The position numbers and the translations under genes are program-made. The notes beneath the pieces were generated by a model. That model did not search any database. It was not told where the DNA came from and saw only the letters and a program-made list of their open reading frames with translations. 15,649 nucleotides of DNA from Cycloclasticus sp. GTDB taxonomy: Bacteria > Pseudomonadota > Gammaproteobacteria > Methylococcales > Cycloclasticaceae. The stretch spans positions 1-15,649 of the forward strand of contig JAHRWG010000046.1 in assembly GCA_019090295.1 (NCBI GenBank), written 5' to 3'. Positions 6,699 through 15,649 of the stretch are shown here, one piece after another (position 1 is the first letter of the stretch; each line of letters begins with the position of its first letter).

Positions 6699-6727
6699 TT
6701 AACTAAAGTCATTAAAAATGTTAAAAT
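6699..6727 (+). promoter_or_regulatory. Putative mnmG promoter with extended -10
   Basis: TTAACT (6699-6704) is followed after 17 bases by TAAAAT (6722-6727), preceded by TG at 6719-6720 in the extended -10 position. Transcription would begin near 6734, about 22 bases before the mnmG ATG. It lies back to back with the putative moxR promoter. Confidence 0.5.
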
Positions 6728-6755
6728 CAAACACTTATACGTAATAAAGAGAACT

Positions 6756-8630
6756 ATGGAACACCCTATAAAATTCGATGTCATTATTGTTGGTGGCGGG
6801 CACGCAGGTACAGAGGCAGCGTTAGCATCAGCCCGGACGGGTGCGCGTACCTTACTACTGAGCCAAAACATTGAGACGCTCGGCCAAATGAGTTGTAACC
6901 CAGCCATAGGCGGAATCGGCAAGGGGCACTTGGTTAAAGAAATTGATGCGCTGGGCGGCATTATGGCCAAGGCTGCCGATAAGGCAGGTATACAGTTTCG
7001 TACACTTAATGCCAGTAAAGGCCCCGCTGTTAGGGCGACTAGGGCTCAAGCAGACCGCGTTCTATATAAACAGGCCATTCGAGAGGTCTTAGAAAAACAA
7101 CCAAATCTTAGTTTATTTCAGCAAACAGTCTCAGATCTTATTGTTACCCAAGGTAGGGTCGAAGGTGTTGTGACCCAAATGGGGTTGAAGTTTAAAGCGC
7201 AAACCGTTGTGTTAACTGTTGGAACGTTTTTGGGTGGGCGTATTCATATCGGTTTAGAGAACTATGAGGGTGGTCGGGCAGGCGATCCAGCCTCAAACTT
7301 ACTGTCACAAAGGCTTCGTGCTTTGCCGTTTGAAGTTGACAGGTTGAAAACAGGTACGCCACCCAGAATAGATAGTCGAACGATCGACTTTAGTGTGATG
7401 GAAGAGCAGCCAGGTGATACACCATTACCGGTTTTCTCATTTACTGGCTCAGTGAAAGATCACCCTCAGCAAATCAGTTGCTACATCACTCGAACAAACG
7501 AGCAAGGACACGATATTATTCGCTCCGGTTTAGATCGCTCACCAATGTACACGGGTGTTATTGAAGGTGTGGGCCCAAGATATTGCCCTTCCATCGAAGA
7601 CAAGGTGATGCGTTTTGCAGATAAAAATTCCCACCAAATTTTTGTGGAGCCCGAAGGGTTAACGACCACAGAAGTATACCCAAATGGCATTTCTACCAGT
7701 TTACCATTTGATATACAGTGTGCTTTTATTCAAACCATTAAAGGATTTGAGCAAGCGCACATTGTTAGGCCAGGCTATGCAATAGAATATGATTTCTTTG
7801 ACCCCAGAGGGCTTAAATCATCACTCGAAACAAAGCATATGCCAGGGCTTTTCTTTGCGGGTCAAATAAATGGTACAACGGGCTATGAGGAGGCAGCAGC
7901 TCAAGGTCTTATCGCCGGTTTGAATGCAGCTAGGCAGGTTAAGGGGCTGGACGCATGGTGCCCAAGAAGAGATGAAGCATATATTGGGGTGATGATTGAT
8001 GACCTAGTGACAAATGGAACACTAGAACCCTATAGAATGTTTACCAGTAGAGCAGAGTATCGATTATTGCTGCGTGAGGACAATGCAGATTTAAGGTTAA
8101 CCGAGTGTGGTTACAACATGGGTTTAGTCACGGACGAGCAGTGGGTCTGCTTTACTCAGAAAAGAGATGCCATCGAGGTGGAACAAGGGCGACTCAAATC
8201 AACTTGGATTAGACCAAAAACGGTAGCCGGTGATGAAATCAACGTATTTTTAAAGAAGCCGTTGTCAAAGGAGTCAAGTTTGTTGGATTTACTTCGCCGC
8301 CCTGAGGTTACTTATGACAATATTGCTAAGCTGTCAGGAATGGAAAGCTCAGTGAGTAATAGCGTGGTTTGTGAGCAAGTTGAAATTCAAACAAAATATG
8401 CAGGGTATATAGAAAGGCAGCAGACAGAGATCACTCGTGCACAACGTTACGAAAAACAGAGTTTGGCGGCCATCATTAACTATCAAGAAGTGAGTGGTTT
8501 GTCATCAGAAGTGGTTGAAAAGCTTAGTCGGCACCTGCCAGAAACCCTAGGTCAAGCAAGGCGAATACAAGGCGTTACACCAGCAGCTATATCATTATTA
8601 TTAGTTCATTTGAAAAAGAAGCGTGGATAA
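6756..8630 (+). CDS. mnmG: tRNA uridine-5-carboxymethylaminomethyl modification enzyme MnmG (GidA)
   Basis: FAD-dependent partner of MnmE; together they install the 5-carboxymethylaminomethyl (or 5-aminomethyl) group on the wobble uridine of several tRNAs, using methylenetetrahydrofolate. The 624 residues are close to E. coli's 629. The N-terminal dinucleotide-binding motif [10 protein letters not shown] is at 13-22. The conserved cysteines fall at Cys47 in MSCNPA and Cys277 in RYCPSIEDK, the same numbers as in E. coli. The FAD-domain closing segment [21 protein letters not shown] and the C-terminal helical MnmE-binding domain are present. The ATG at 6756 follows a weak AAAGAGA. The stop TAA directly abuts the ATG of rsmG. 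mnmE, often just upstream in this class, is not here; a divergent moxR occupies that side. Confidence 0.98.
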   Translation: MEHPIKFDVIIVGGGHAGTEAALASARTGARTLLLSQNIETLGQMSCNPAIGGIGKGHLVKEIDALGGIMAKAADKAGIQFRTLNASKGPAVRATRAQADRVLYKQAIREVLEKQPNLSLFQQTVSDLIVTQGRVEGVVTQMGLKFKAQTVVLTVGTFLGGRIHIGLENYEGGRAGDPASNLLSQRLRALPFEVDRLKTGTPPRIDSRTIDFSVMEEQPGDTPLPVFSFTGSVKDHPQQISCYITRTNEQGHDIIRSGLDRSPMYTGVIEGVGPRYCPSIEDKVMRFADKNSHQIFVEPEGLTTTEVYPNGISTSLPFDIQCAFIQTIKGFEQAHIVRPGYAIEYDFFDPRGLKSSLETKHMPGLFFAGQINGTTGYEEAAAQGLIAGLNAARQVKGLDAWCPRRDEAYIGVMIDDLVTNGTLEPYRMFTSRAEYRLLLREDNADLRLTECGYNMGLVTDEQWVCFTQKRDAIEVEQGRLKSTWIRPKTVAGDEINVFLKKPLSKESSLLDLLRRPEVTYDNIAKLSGMESSVSNSVVCEQVEIQTKYAGYIERQQTEITRAQRYEKQSLAAIINYQEVSGLSSEVVEKLSRHLPETLGQARRIQGVTPAAISLLLVHLKKKRG

Positions 8631-9260
8631 ATGACAGAGTTTAAAGACATACATCGACGTCGGTTAGAACAAGGCCTCGCTGAGATGAAAATAGAGTTAC
8701 CAGTAGAGGCTGTAAGCCAATTAATGGACTTTTTAAGAATGCTGGTTAAATGGAACAGAGTGTATAACCTATCTGCCATTAAAGAAGCCGAGCAGATGAT
8801 TGATTTACACTTGCTGGATAGCCTGGCCATACTTCCTTTTTTACACGGCCAGCGCTGTATCGATGTTGGCACAGGTGCGGGTCTCCCCGGTATTCCATTA
8901 GCAATTGCTAGGCCCGACATGATGTTTAGCTTGTTGGACAGTAATTCAAAGAAAACACGCTTTATTCAACAGGTCTGCATTGACCTAGGCTTAAAGAATG
9001 TGCAGGTGGTACATGAGAGGGTAGAAAATTACCAGCCAAGCCAGCGGTTTGACACCTTAACAGCAAGAGCCTTTACCGGCTTGCCTGATTTGCTAACAAA
9101 AACACGGCATTTATTATGTAGCAATGGTAAATTACTGGCCATGAAATCAAAAGAAACTGACAAGCTTGAACGTGAAGACTATACCTTTGAGTCACTGCAA
9201 TCGTTAGCTATTCCAGGTCTTGAGGCCACAAGAAACCTTGTTATTTATGTGGCGACATGA
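8631..9260 (+). CDS. rsmG: 16S rRNA (guanine527-N7)-methyltransferase RsmG (GidB)
   Basis: SAM-dependent methyltransferase that forms m7G527 in 16S rRNA; loss of the enzyme gives low-level streptomycin resistance in several bacteria. It has 209 residues, usual for the family. The family segment WNRVYNLSAI is at 41-50, the SAM-binding DVGTGAGLPGIPLA at 78-91, the acidic loop LLDSNSKKTRF at 101-111, and RAF at 146-148, with MKSK later. The ATG immediately follows the mnmG stop (TAAATG), so translation is likely coupled. A 30-base gap leads to parA. The mnmG-rsmG-parA-parB order is a well-known conserved block. Confidence 0.97.
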   Translation: MTEFKDIHRRRLEQGLAEMKIELPVEAVSQLMDFLRMLVKWNRVYNLSAIKEAEQMIDLHLLDSLAILPFLHGQRCIDVGTGAGLPGIPLAIARPDMMFSLLDSNSKKTRFIQQVCIDLGLKNVQVVHERVENYQPSQRFDTLTARAFTGLPDLLTKTRHLLCSNGKLLAMKSKETDKLEREDYTFESLQSLAIPGLEATRNLVIYVAT

Positions 9261-9290
9261 AGTTAACAGTCATTATAAAAGGTTATCACA

Positions 9291-10055
9291 GTGGCTAAAA
9301 TAATAGCAGTTGCTAATCAAAAAGGCGGTGTTGGTAAGACAACGACAAGTGTTAATTTAGCGGCATCTTTGGGCGAGCTAGACCGTCGTGTATTGCTGAT
9401 TGATATGGATCCTCAGGGTAATGCCACCACGGGATGTGGGATTGATAAGAAAACCGTGGAGCTATCTTGTTACGATGTTTTACTCGAAGAGTGTGAGCCG
9501 CAAGAGGCCATCATTCGGTCGGAGAAGCTGAGTTACACTGTAATGGCGAGCAATATGGATCTTGCCGGTGCCGAGGTTCATTTGTTGGCAGCGGATCACC
9601 GTGAAAGCCGCCTTGCCCGAGCAATAAGGCAGTTAGACGGGCAGCATGATTACGTCATCATAGACTGTCCACCATCAATGAATATGCTAACAATCAATGC
9701 TTTAGTTGCAGCTAATAGCGTTTTAGTACCCATGCAATGTGAATTCTTTTCGCTAGAAGGTTTGTCTTCATTGATGGATACACTTAAGCAAGTTCAGGAA
9801 ACAATTAATCCTGGGCTTATTTTAGAGGGGCTGTTGCGTACAATGTATGACGCAAGAAGTCGCTTGACGCGTGATGTCAGCGAACAACTAATGTCGCACT
9901 TTTCAGATAGAGTATTTGAGACAGTCATACCAAGAAATATTAGGTTGGCGGAAGCGCCGAGTTTTGGCTTGCCGGTCCTCCAGTACGATAAAAGATCAAG
10001 CGGTGCAAAGGCATACATAGCGCTAGCGCAAGAGATAGATGGGAAAACAGAGTAA
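9291..10055 (+). CDS. parA: Chromosome-partitioning ATPase ParA (Soj)
   Basis: Deviant Walker-type ATPase that binds DNA nonspecifically as an ATP dimer and moves ParB-parS complexes to segregate the replicated origin region. It has 254 residues, typical of the short chromosomal form without an N-terminal HTH. The deviant Walker A is KGGVGKTT at 11-18 with the signature Lys11. Walker A' is LLIDMDPQGN at 35-44 and Walker B is VIIDCPP at 122-128. The C-terminal RSSGAKAYIALAQEI is family-typical. The start is GTG at 9291, with AAGG about 8 bases upstream. The gene lies between rsmG and parB, five bases before parB, confirming the chromosomal rather than plasmid type. Confidence 0.97.
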   Translation: MAKIIAVANQKGGVGKTTTSVNLAASLGELDRRVLLIDMDPQGNATTGCGIDKKTVELSCYDVLLEECEPQEAIIRSEKLSYTVMASNMDLAGAEVHLLAADHRESRLARAIRQLDGQHDYVIIDCPPSMNMLTINALVAANSVLVPMQCEFFSLEGLSSLMDTLKQVQETINPGLILEGLLRTMYDARSRLTRDVSEQLMSHFSDRVFETVIPRNIRLAEAPSFGLPVLQYDKRSSGAKAYIALAQEIDGKTE

Positions 10056-10060
10056 ATATT

Positions 10061-10909
10061 ATGGCAATAAAAAAAGGTGGGCTAGGACGAGGGTTGGATG
10101 CGCTGTTAACTCACCCTGTAGCCAATAAAAAAAATACAACCATCAACTCATTACCCATTGATTTGCTAGGCCCTGGAAAATACCAGCCTAGGACAGATTT
10201 TAATACAGATACGCTGCAGGAATTAGCCGACTCAATTGCAGCGCAAGGACTTATTCAGCCCATCGTTGTTCGACTTCAGGGTAATAATAATTATGAGATA
10301 CTTGCTGGTGAGCGGCGATGGAGAGCGGCGCAGTTAGCCGGTATGCAGGATGTTCCCGTTGTTGTGAATAATGTAGATGATCGAGCAGCAATGGCTATTT
10401 CTTTGGTTGAGAATATACAGCGAGAGGATCTAAATGCAATTGATGAGTCAGAGGCATTGCAGCGGTTAATTGAAGAGTTTGAGTTGACGCACCAGCAAGC
10501 AGCAGATGCGGTTGGTCGTTCAAGAGTTGCAGTGAGTAATATACTGCGCCTGCTAGACCTAAGTGAAGGCGTTAGGGACCTGCTTAGAGCAGGTGACCTA
10601 GATATGGGTCATGGAAGAGCATTGCTGGGCTTGGCCAGCGAGCACCAACATGGTGCAGCCGATAAGGTGGTTAAAAGAGGTCTGTCAGTTCGGGCAACTG
10701 AATCAATGGTTAAGCAGTTGTTGAAAGAAAAAAACAGTCAGCAGCGAAGCGCATCAAGAGACCCAGATATTGAACGTTTAGAACAAAGCCTAGCAGAGCA
10801 GCTTGGAGCGAAAGTTGACATGAAGCATGCTAAGAATGGGGCAGGTAAAATCACAATTTCATACGCCTCACTAGATGAGCTAGATGGTATATTGGCGCAT
10901 CTGAAATAG
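10061..10909 (+). CDS. parB: Chromosome-partitioning protein ParB (Spo0J), CTPase and parS-binding
   Basis: DNA clamp that loads at parS sites, slides using CTP, and stimulates ParA. The 282 residues match chromosomal ParB. MAIKKGGLGRGLDALL opens the protein as in many proteobacterial homologues, likely the ParA-contacting end. The CTP-binding motifs are GERRWRA at 83-89 and ENIQREDLNAID at 117-128. A helix-turn-helix occupies about 143-164 (THQQAADAVGRSRVAVSNIL). The C-terminal dimerisation domain ends at 282. The start lies five bases after the parA stop; no strong Shine-Dalgarno is seen, so coupling with parA is likely. The stop is three bases before the -35 box of the atp promoter. I found no good parS in the window. 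Confidence 0.97.
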   Translation: MAIKKGGLGRGLDALLTHPVANKKNTTINSLPIDLLGPGKYQPRTDFNTDTLQELADSIAAQGLIQPIVVRLQGNNNYEILAGERRWRAAQLAGMQDVPVVVNNVDDRAAMAISLVENIQREDLNAIDESEALQRLIEEFELTHQQAADAVGRSRVAVSNILRLLDLSEGVRDLLRAGDLDMGHGRALLGLASEHQHGAADKVVKRGLSVRATESMVKQLLKEKNSQQRSASRDPDIERLEQSLAEQLGAKVDMKHAKNGAGKITISYASLDELDGILAHLK

Positions 10910-10911
10910 GC

Positions 10912-10940
10912 TTGACTGTGCGCTGCAACAAAACTATAAT
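10912..10940 (+). promoter_or_regulatory. Near-consensus sigma-70 promoter of the atp operon
   Basis: TTGACT (10912-10917), a 17-base spacer and TATAAT (10935-10940) match at 5 of 6 and 6 of 6 positions with ideal spacing. Transcription would start near 10947, about 18 bases before the atpI ATG. The -35 begins three bases after the parB stop, giving the ATP synthase genes their own strong promoter. Confidence 0.87.
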
Positions 10941-10964
10941 GCTCCAGATTAGTGCAGGGTTATT

Positions 10965-11318
10965 ATGCATCAGCAACGACAGATTATAATAGTACAGATA
11001 AACAGCATCGTGATAGTAGGCATTATCACTGGTCTGATTTACTTGCCAGATTTAGAATTGCTTATGGGCGTCTTATATGGCGGCCTTATTTCACTGCTTG
11101 CAAGTTTGATTATGCTAATGCGCGTTAAGCAGGCGCTTAATAGTCATGTGCCAAAGATAGGTTATCTATACCTTGGGGCGCTAGAAAGGCTGTTTGGAGT
11201 TATTGTATTATTTGGTGTGGGTTCAATGTGGCTCACGTTGAATCCGGTTGCGATGGTTATTGGATTGGTTGCGGGGCAAGTTGGCTTTGCAATTGGCGGG
11301 TATAAAACAAAAGATTGA
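10965..11318 (+). CDS. atpI: ATP synthase protein I (AtpI), c-ring assembly factor
   Basis: Small hydrophobic inner-membrane protein of 117 residues that is not part of the finished enzyme but helps in assembly or stability of the c-ring. It is recognised mainly by position, size and hydropathy: four likely membrane helices at about 8-27, 32-52, 70-91 and 93-113, separated by short charged loops such as MRVKQALNSHVPK. Sequence conservation in this family is low. The ATG at 10965 has AGGGT a few bases upstream and is the first gene after the strong promoter at 10912-10940. Nine bases separate it from atpB. Confidence 0.88.
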   Translation: MHQQRQIIIVQINSIVIVGIITGLIYLPDLELLMGVLYGGLISLLASLIMLMRVKQALNSHVPKIGYLYLGALERLFGVIVLFGVGSMWLTLNPVAMVIGLVAGQVGFAIGGYKTKD

Positions 11319-12152
<834 letters not shown>

Positions 12153-12177
12153 CAATTTATTAATTAGTAAACTCAAT

Positions 12178-12425
<248 letters not shown>

Positions 12426-12466
12426 GTAAAAGTAAACGAAGATTAACCCTAACGTAAGGTTTAATA

Positions 12467-12946
12467 ATGAATATTAATGCAACCCTAATAGGTCAAACAA
12501 TAGCGTTTTTTATATTTGTTTGGTTCTGCATGAAATATGTATGGCCGCCATTAATGGCTGCGCTAGAAGAACGTAAAGCAAAAATTGCTGAAGGCCTAGC
12601 AGCTGGTGAACGGGGGCAAAAGGAACAGGAATTAGCTGAAGTTCGAGCCAAAGATGTCATTTCAGGCGCACATGCTGAAGCCTCCGATATTATTAATCTA
12701 GCCAATGTACGTGCTGGAGAGATGATCGAAGAAGCTAAAGGTAAAGCGCGTGAAGAAGCAGCAAAAGTTAAGAAAGGTGCTGAAGCTGAAATTGAGCAAG
12801 AAGTGGCTAGTGCACGTGAAGTATTACGTGAACAAGTCTCTGCTTTAGCAATAGCAGCTGCCGAACAAATTATCAAAAGTGAAATTGATGCAACTAAGCA
12901 TAAAACACTTATTGATAATGTTAGCAGCCAGTTGGGCTCAGCCTAA
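12467..12946 (+). CDS. atpF: F1Fo ATP synthase subunit b (AtpF)
   Basis: Peripheral stalk subunit of 159 residues (E. coli 156). One N-terminal membrane helix at about 6-25 is followed by [22 protein letters not shown] and then a long, charged, alanine-rich coiled coil typical of the dimeric stator. AAGGT about 7 bases upstream supports the ATG. Its TAA overlaps the atpH ATG by one base (TAATG), so translation is likely coupled. Only one b-type gene is present, as in heterotrophic proteobacteria with homodimeric stalks. Confidence 0.97.
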   Translation: MNINATLIGQTIAFFIFVWFCMKYVWPPLMAALEERKAKIAEGLAAGERGQKEQELAEVRAKDVISGAHAEASDIINLANVRAGEMIEEAKGKAREEAAKVKKGAEAEIEQEVASAREVLREQVSALAIAAAEQIIKSEIDATKHKTLIDNVSSQLGSA

Positions 12947-13479
12947 TGGCAGAGCTAGCGGCACTGGCAAGACCTTACGCTGAAGCTGTTTTTTTAATGG
13001 CTGATGAGCAGGGTCGGATTGACCAATGGTCGGACATGCTTGAGTTCCTCAAGCAAGTGACATCAAACGAGCTTTTAAAAAATATTGCAAATAACCCTAA
13101 AATTTCAAAGCAAGCATTAGAAATCAAAATGCTTGAGATTTGTGAGGGGCAAATGGACGCAGAGGGTTTAAATTTAATTAAGCTACTTATTCAAAATAAC
13201 CGTTTGCAGCTAACAAGTGAAATTGCTGAGCAGTATGAAGGAAAGAAAGCTGAAAAGTGTGGCTTGTTAGATGTAACTGTTACATCTGCATTTCCAATGT
13301 CAGACAGTGATAAAGAATCGTTACAGATGTCACTATCAGGCTCATTTGGCAAAAAAGTCAAAATAAGCGTTGGAGAGGACTCAAGCTTAATTGGTGGCAT
13401 CATAATTCATGCCGGCGATAAAGTGATTGATGGCTCTTTAAGTGGTCAGATACAACAATTAGCTAAACAGCTAAAATAG
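12946..13479 (+). CDS. atpH: F1Fo ATP synthase subunit delta (AtpH)
   Basis: Stator subunit that ties the b stalk to the top of the alpha/beta hexamer. It has 177 residues, the same length as in E. coli. The N-terminal [16 protein letters not shown] is typical of the helical domain that binds alpha. The C-terminal [18 protein letters not shown] segment is the family signature. The start overlaps the atpF stop by one base; the stop is 14 bases before atpA. No membrane segment is present. Confidence 0.97.
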   Translation: MAELAALARPYAEAVFLMADEQGRIDQWSDMLEFLKQVTSNELLKNIANNPKISKQALEIKMLEICEGQMDAEGLNLIKLLIQNNRLQLTSEIAEQYEGKKAEKCGLLDVTVTSAFPMSDSDKESLQMSLSGSFGKKVKISVGEDSSLIGGIIIHAGDKVIDGSLSGQIQQLAKQLK

Positions 13480-13493
13480 CAAAGGTAAAAACC

Positions 13494-15035
13494 ATGCAAT
13501 TAAATCCATCCGAGATAAGTGATCTTATCAAGAAAAAAATCGAAAATTTCGATGCGGACGTAGAAGCTAAAACAGAGGGAACCATTGTATCCCTAACAGA
13601 CGGTATTGCACGTGTACACGGGTTATCCGACGCGATGCAAGGTGAAATGCTTGAGTTCCCAGGCGGAACATACGGTATGGCACTTAACTTAGAAAGGGAC
13701 TCTGTTGGTGTTGTTATTATGGGTGCATATACGCACTTATCAGAAGGCGACACAGTTAAGTGTACCGGTAGAATTCTTGAGGTTCCAACAGGTGAAGCAA
13801 TGCTTGGCCGTGTTGTTGATGCGTTAGGTTTACCTATTGATGGCAAGGGCGCAATTGATGCCGAGTCATCATCTCCTGTTGAGAAAGTAGCGCCGGGCGT
13901 TATTGCTCGTCAATCTGTTGATGAACCTGTGCAAACAGGGCTTAAGTCAATTGATGCGATGATTCCTCTAGGGCGTGGACAACGTGAATTGATTATTGGC
14001 GATCGTCAAACAGGTAAAACGGCGATTGCGATTGATGCAATCATTAACCAAAAAGGCAAAGGCGTTAAGTGTATCTACGTTGCCATTGGTCAAAAACAGT
14101 CATCAATTGCTAACGTTGTAAAAAAACTTGAAGAGCACGGCGCTATGGAGCATACAACAGTGGTTGTTGCCGGCGCAGCGGATTCTCCAGCATTACAATT
14201 TATCGCTCCTTACGCGGGTTGCTCAATGGGTGAATACTTCCGTGATAAAGGTGAAGATGCGTTAATCGTCTATGATGATTTAACAAAACAAGCCTGGGCT
14301 TACCGTCAAATTTCACTGTTATTACGTCGTCCTCCGGGTCGTGAAGCGTATCCTGGTGATGTTTTCTATCTCCATTCAAGACTACTAGAACGCTCTTCTC
14401 GAATTAATGCGAATGAAGTTGAAAAGCTAACAAATGGCGCAGTAAAAGGTAAAACAGGTTCTTTAACCGCGTTACCAATTATTGAAACTCAAGCCGGTGA
14501 TGTATCAGCTTTCGTACCGACAAACGTTATTTCGATTACTGATGGTCAGATTTTTTTAGAAACAGATTTATTCAACGCAGGTATTCGCCCGGCGGTTAAT
14601 GCTGGTTTGTCTGTGTCACGAGTTGGTGGTGCTGCGCAAACTAAAGCGGTTAAAAAGCTAGGTGGTGGTACACGTCTTGATTTGGCTCAATACCGTGAAT
14701 TAGCAGCATTTGCTCAGTTTGCTTCAGATCTTGATGCGTCAACTAAGGCTCAAATTGACCGTGGTATTCGAGTAACTGAATTGATGAAGCAAAACCAATA
14801 TGCTCCATTAAGTGTTCCTCAAATGTCGATGTCATTATTTGCAGCAAATGAAGGCTTCTTAGATGACCTTGCAGTTGAAAAAGTACTGCCTTTCGAAGCA
14901 GCTTTACACAGCTATATGGCACGTGAAAAAGCAGATTTAGTCGCATCGATTGGTGATGAAGGCAATTACAACGCGGATATTATCGCTGAGTTAAAGTCTT
15001 CAATAGCAGAGTTTAAAAACACTCAAACCTGGTAA
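13494..15035 (+). CDS. atpA: F1Fo ATP synthase subunit alpha (AtpA)
   Basis: Regulatory nucleotide-binding subunit of F1. The 513 residues equal the E. coli length. The P-loop GDRQTGKT is at 169-176 and the arginine finger Arg376 lies in [10 protein letters not shown], completing the catalytic sites of the neighbouring beta subunits. The start [20 protein letters not shown] is the standard N-terminal stator-binding helix. AAAGGT about 8 bases upstream supports the ATG. The stop is 12 bases before atpG. Codon use and sequence are unremarkable for a highly expressed gene. Confidence 0.99.
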   Translation: MQLNPSEISDLIKKKIENFDADVEAKTEGTIVSLTDGIARVHGLSDAMQGEMLEFPGGTYGMALNLERDSVGVVIMGAYTHLSEGDTVKCTGRILEVPTGEAMLGRVVDALGLPIDGKGAIDAESSSPVEKVAPGVIARQSVDEPVQTGLKSIDAMIPLGRGQRELIIGDRQTGKTAIAIDAIINQKGKGVKCIYVAIGQKQSSIANVVKKLEEHGAMEHTTVVVAGAADSPALQFIAPYAGCSMGEYFRDKGEDALIVYDDLTKQAWAYRQISLLLRRPPGREAYPGDVFYLHSRLLERSSRINANEVEKLTNGAVKGKTGSLTALPIIETQAGDVSAFVPTNVISITDGQIFLETDLFNAGIRPAVNAGLSVSRVGGAAQTKAVKKLGGGTRLDLAQYRELAAFAQFASDLDASTKAQIDRGIRVTELMKQNQYAPLSVPQMSMSLFAANEGFLDDLAVEKVLPFEAALHSYMAREKADLVASIGDEGNYNADIIAELKSSIAEFKNTQTW

Positions 15036-15047
15036 GCGGAAAACGTT

Positions 15048-15649
15048 ATGGCAGTCGGAAAAGAGATCAAGACTAAGATCACGAGTGTTAAAAGTACACA
15101 GAAAATAACACGCGCGATGGAAATGGTTGCGGCGAGTAAAATGCGCAAAACACAAGAACGTGTTTTAGCAGCTCGACCTTATGCCAACAAAATCGGTCAG
15201 GTTATTCGTCATTTAGCCCAAGCTAACTCTGAATATAAGCACGCTTATTTATCTGAAAGAACCGCTGAGCGTGTTGGTGTTATTTTAATCAGTAGTGACC
15301 GAGGTTTATGTGGAGGCTTAAATTCGAACTTGTTCCGTAAATTCCTTGGCCAGTTAAAGGAATGGAATGAAGCCGGTACAGAGATTGTAATGGCTTCAAT
15401 TGGATCTAAAGGGGAAGGCTTTTTAGGTCGTTTAGGTGGTGAAGTTGTCGGTTCTGTAACACACTTAGGCGAAACACCAGCACTAGAAGATCTGATCGGT
15501 GTCGTTAAGACAATGTTGGATCTTTATGATAACGGCAAAATTGACCGCTTTTATATAGCTCATAATGACTATGTCAATACCATGACGCAGACGCCAGTTA
15601 TTAGCCAGCTATTACCGGTATATACTGAAGAGCTAGAAGAGCAACTAAC
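15048..15649 (+). CDS. atpG: F1Fo ATP synthase subunit gamma (AtpG), 3' end beyond window
   Basis: Central rotor shaft of F1, joining the c-ring to the catalytic hexamer. The frame is open from ATG 15048 to the window edge, giving about 200 of the usual 285-290 residues. The N-terminal coiled-coil helix reads MAVGKEIKTKITSVKSTQKI and continues TRAMEMVAASKMRK. Later SSDRGLCGGLNSNLF is the family's conserved globular segment. A weak GCGGA precedes the start. The gene follows atpA by 12 bases in the standard order; atpD and atpC would be expected next. Confidence 0.97.
   Translation, partial: MAVGKEIKTKITSVKSTQKITRAMEMVAASKMRKTQERVLAARPYANKIGQVIRHLAQANSEYKHAYLSERTAERVGVILISSDRGLCGGLNSNLFRKFLGQLKEWNEAGTEIVMASIGSKGEGFLGRLGGEVVGSVTHLGETPALEDLIGVVKTMLDLYDNGKIDRFYIAHNDYVNTMTQTPVISQLLPVYTEELEEQL

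Noticed and set aside
6637..6755. Possible replication origin between moxR and mnmG
   Set aside because: Only 119 bp; no perfect or clustered DnaA boxes (TTATACGTA near 6735 misses two bases); the space is explained by two divergent promoters.
6593..6970. Minus-strand open frame of 125 residues across the moxR-mnmG gap
   Set aside because: Overlaps the 5' ends of two secure genes and their promoters; the peptide has no recognisable features.
8622..8630. CGTGGATAA, an 8-of-9 match to a DnaA box at the mnmG-rsmG junction
   Set aside because: A single copy within the end of a coding sequence, with no neighbouring boxes or AT-rich unwinding region.
9252..9279. GCGACA-N16-TATAAA as a parA promoter
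   Set aside because: The predicted start would lie beyond the ribosome-binding site AAGG at 9279-9282, leaving no usable leader.
12443..12464. Weak hairpin TTAACC/GGTTTAA covering the atpF ribosome-binding site
   Set aside because: Short, bulged and AT-rich; too unstable to claim regulation.
12493..12876. 127-residue open frame antisense to atpF
   Set aside because: Shadow of the alanine-rich coiled-coil codons of atpF; no recognisable domain or ribosome-binding site.
14914..14929. CACGTG core resembling parS, also cores at 5650-5655 and 13609-13614
   Set aside because: The flanks miss several bases of the 16-bp parS consensus, and all lie inside ordinary coding sequence.

Overview
The window reads as chromosomal DNA of a gammaproteobacterium, moderately AT-rich, able to degrade aromatic hydrocarbons. 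The right half has the mnmG-rsmG-parA-parB-atpIBEFHAG order typical of that class, with E. coli-like proteins (MnmG Cys277; AtpA P-loop at 169-176 and Arg376). The left half holds parts of a naphthalene-type upper pathway. A marine PAH degrader such as Cycloclasticus would fit, but that is inference; no 16S gene or other marker is present.

Left region (1-5722). A 5'-truncated extradiol ring-cleavage dioxygenase ends at 700 and converges, across a bidirectional terminator, on a group II truncated haemoglobin. A stand-alone TrpB-type PLP enzyme follows and converges on a DUF2461 gene; their stop codons overlap. Next comes a three-gene plus-strand unit: a FAD/[2Fe-2S] NADH reductase, a small Rieske ferredoxin and a NahD-type 2-hydroxychromene-2-carboxylate isomerase. 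It is preceded by a TATAAT box and a perfect 16-bp palindrome. A GNAT acetyltransferase converges on it, again with overlapping stops. Together the genes suggest a split catabolic set: reductase and ferredoxin would feed electrons to a ring-hydroxylating oxygenase encoded elsewhere, and the extradiol enzyme and isomerase would carry out two consecutive later steps.

Middle (5722-6755). A MoxR-family AAA+ ATPase on the minus strand is followed, with a one-base stop/start overlap, by the GNAT gene. The usual DUF58/von Willebrand-domain partners are absent. A 119-bp divergent promoter region separates moxR from mnmG.

Right region (6756-15649). mnmG and rsmG (tRNA and rRNA modification) abut. parA and parB (chromosome segregation) follow. 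A near-consensus promoter just after parB starts the F1Fo ATP synthase operon, atpI-B-E-F-H-A-G, with atpG cut by the window edge. This block is conventional.

No gap between genes exceeds 300 bases; the largest, about 170 bases at 1155-1324, holds divergent promoter-like elements. I saw no tRNA, rRNA, insertion sequence, CRISPR array, convincing parS site or replication origin. Most of the window is ordinary. The observations most worth a second look are the palindrome before the reductase, the position of the catabolic genes beside the gid-par-atp block, the lone TrpB and the partnerless MoxR.
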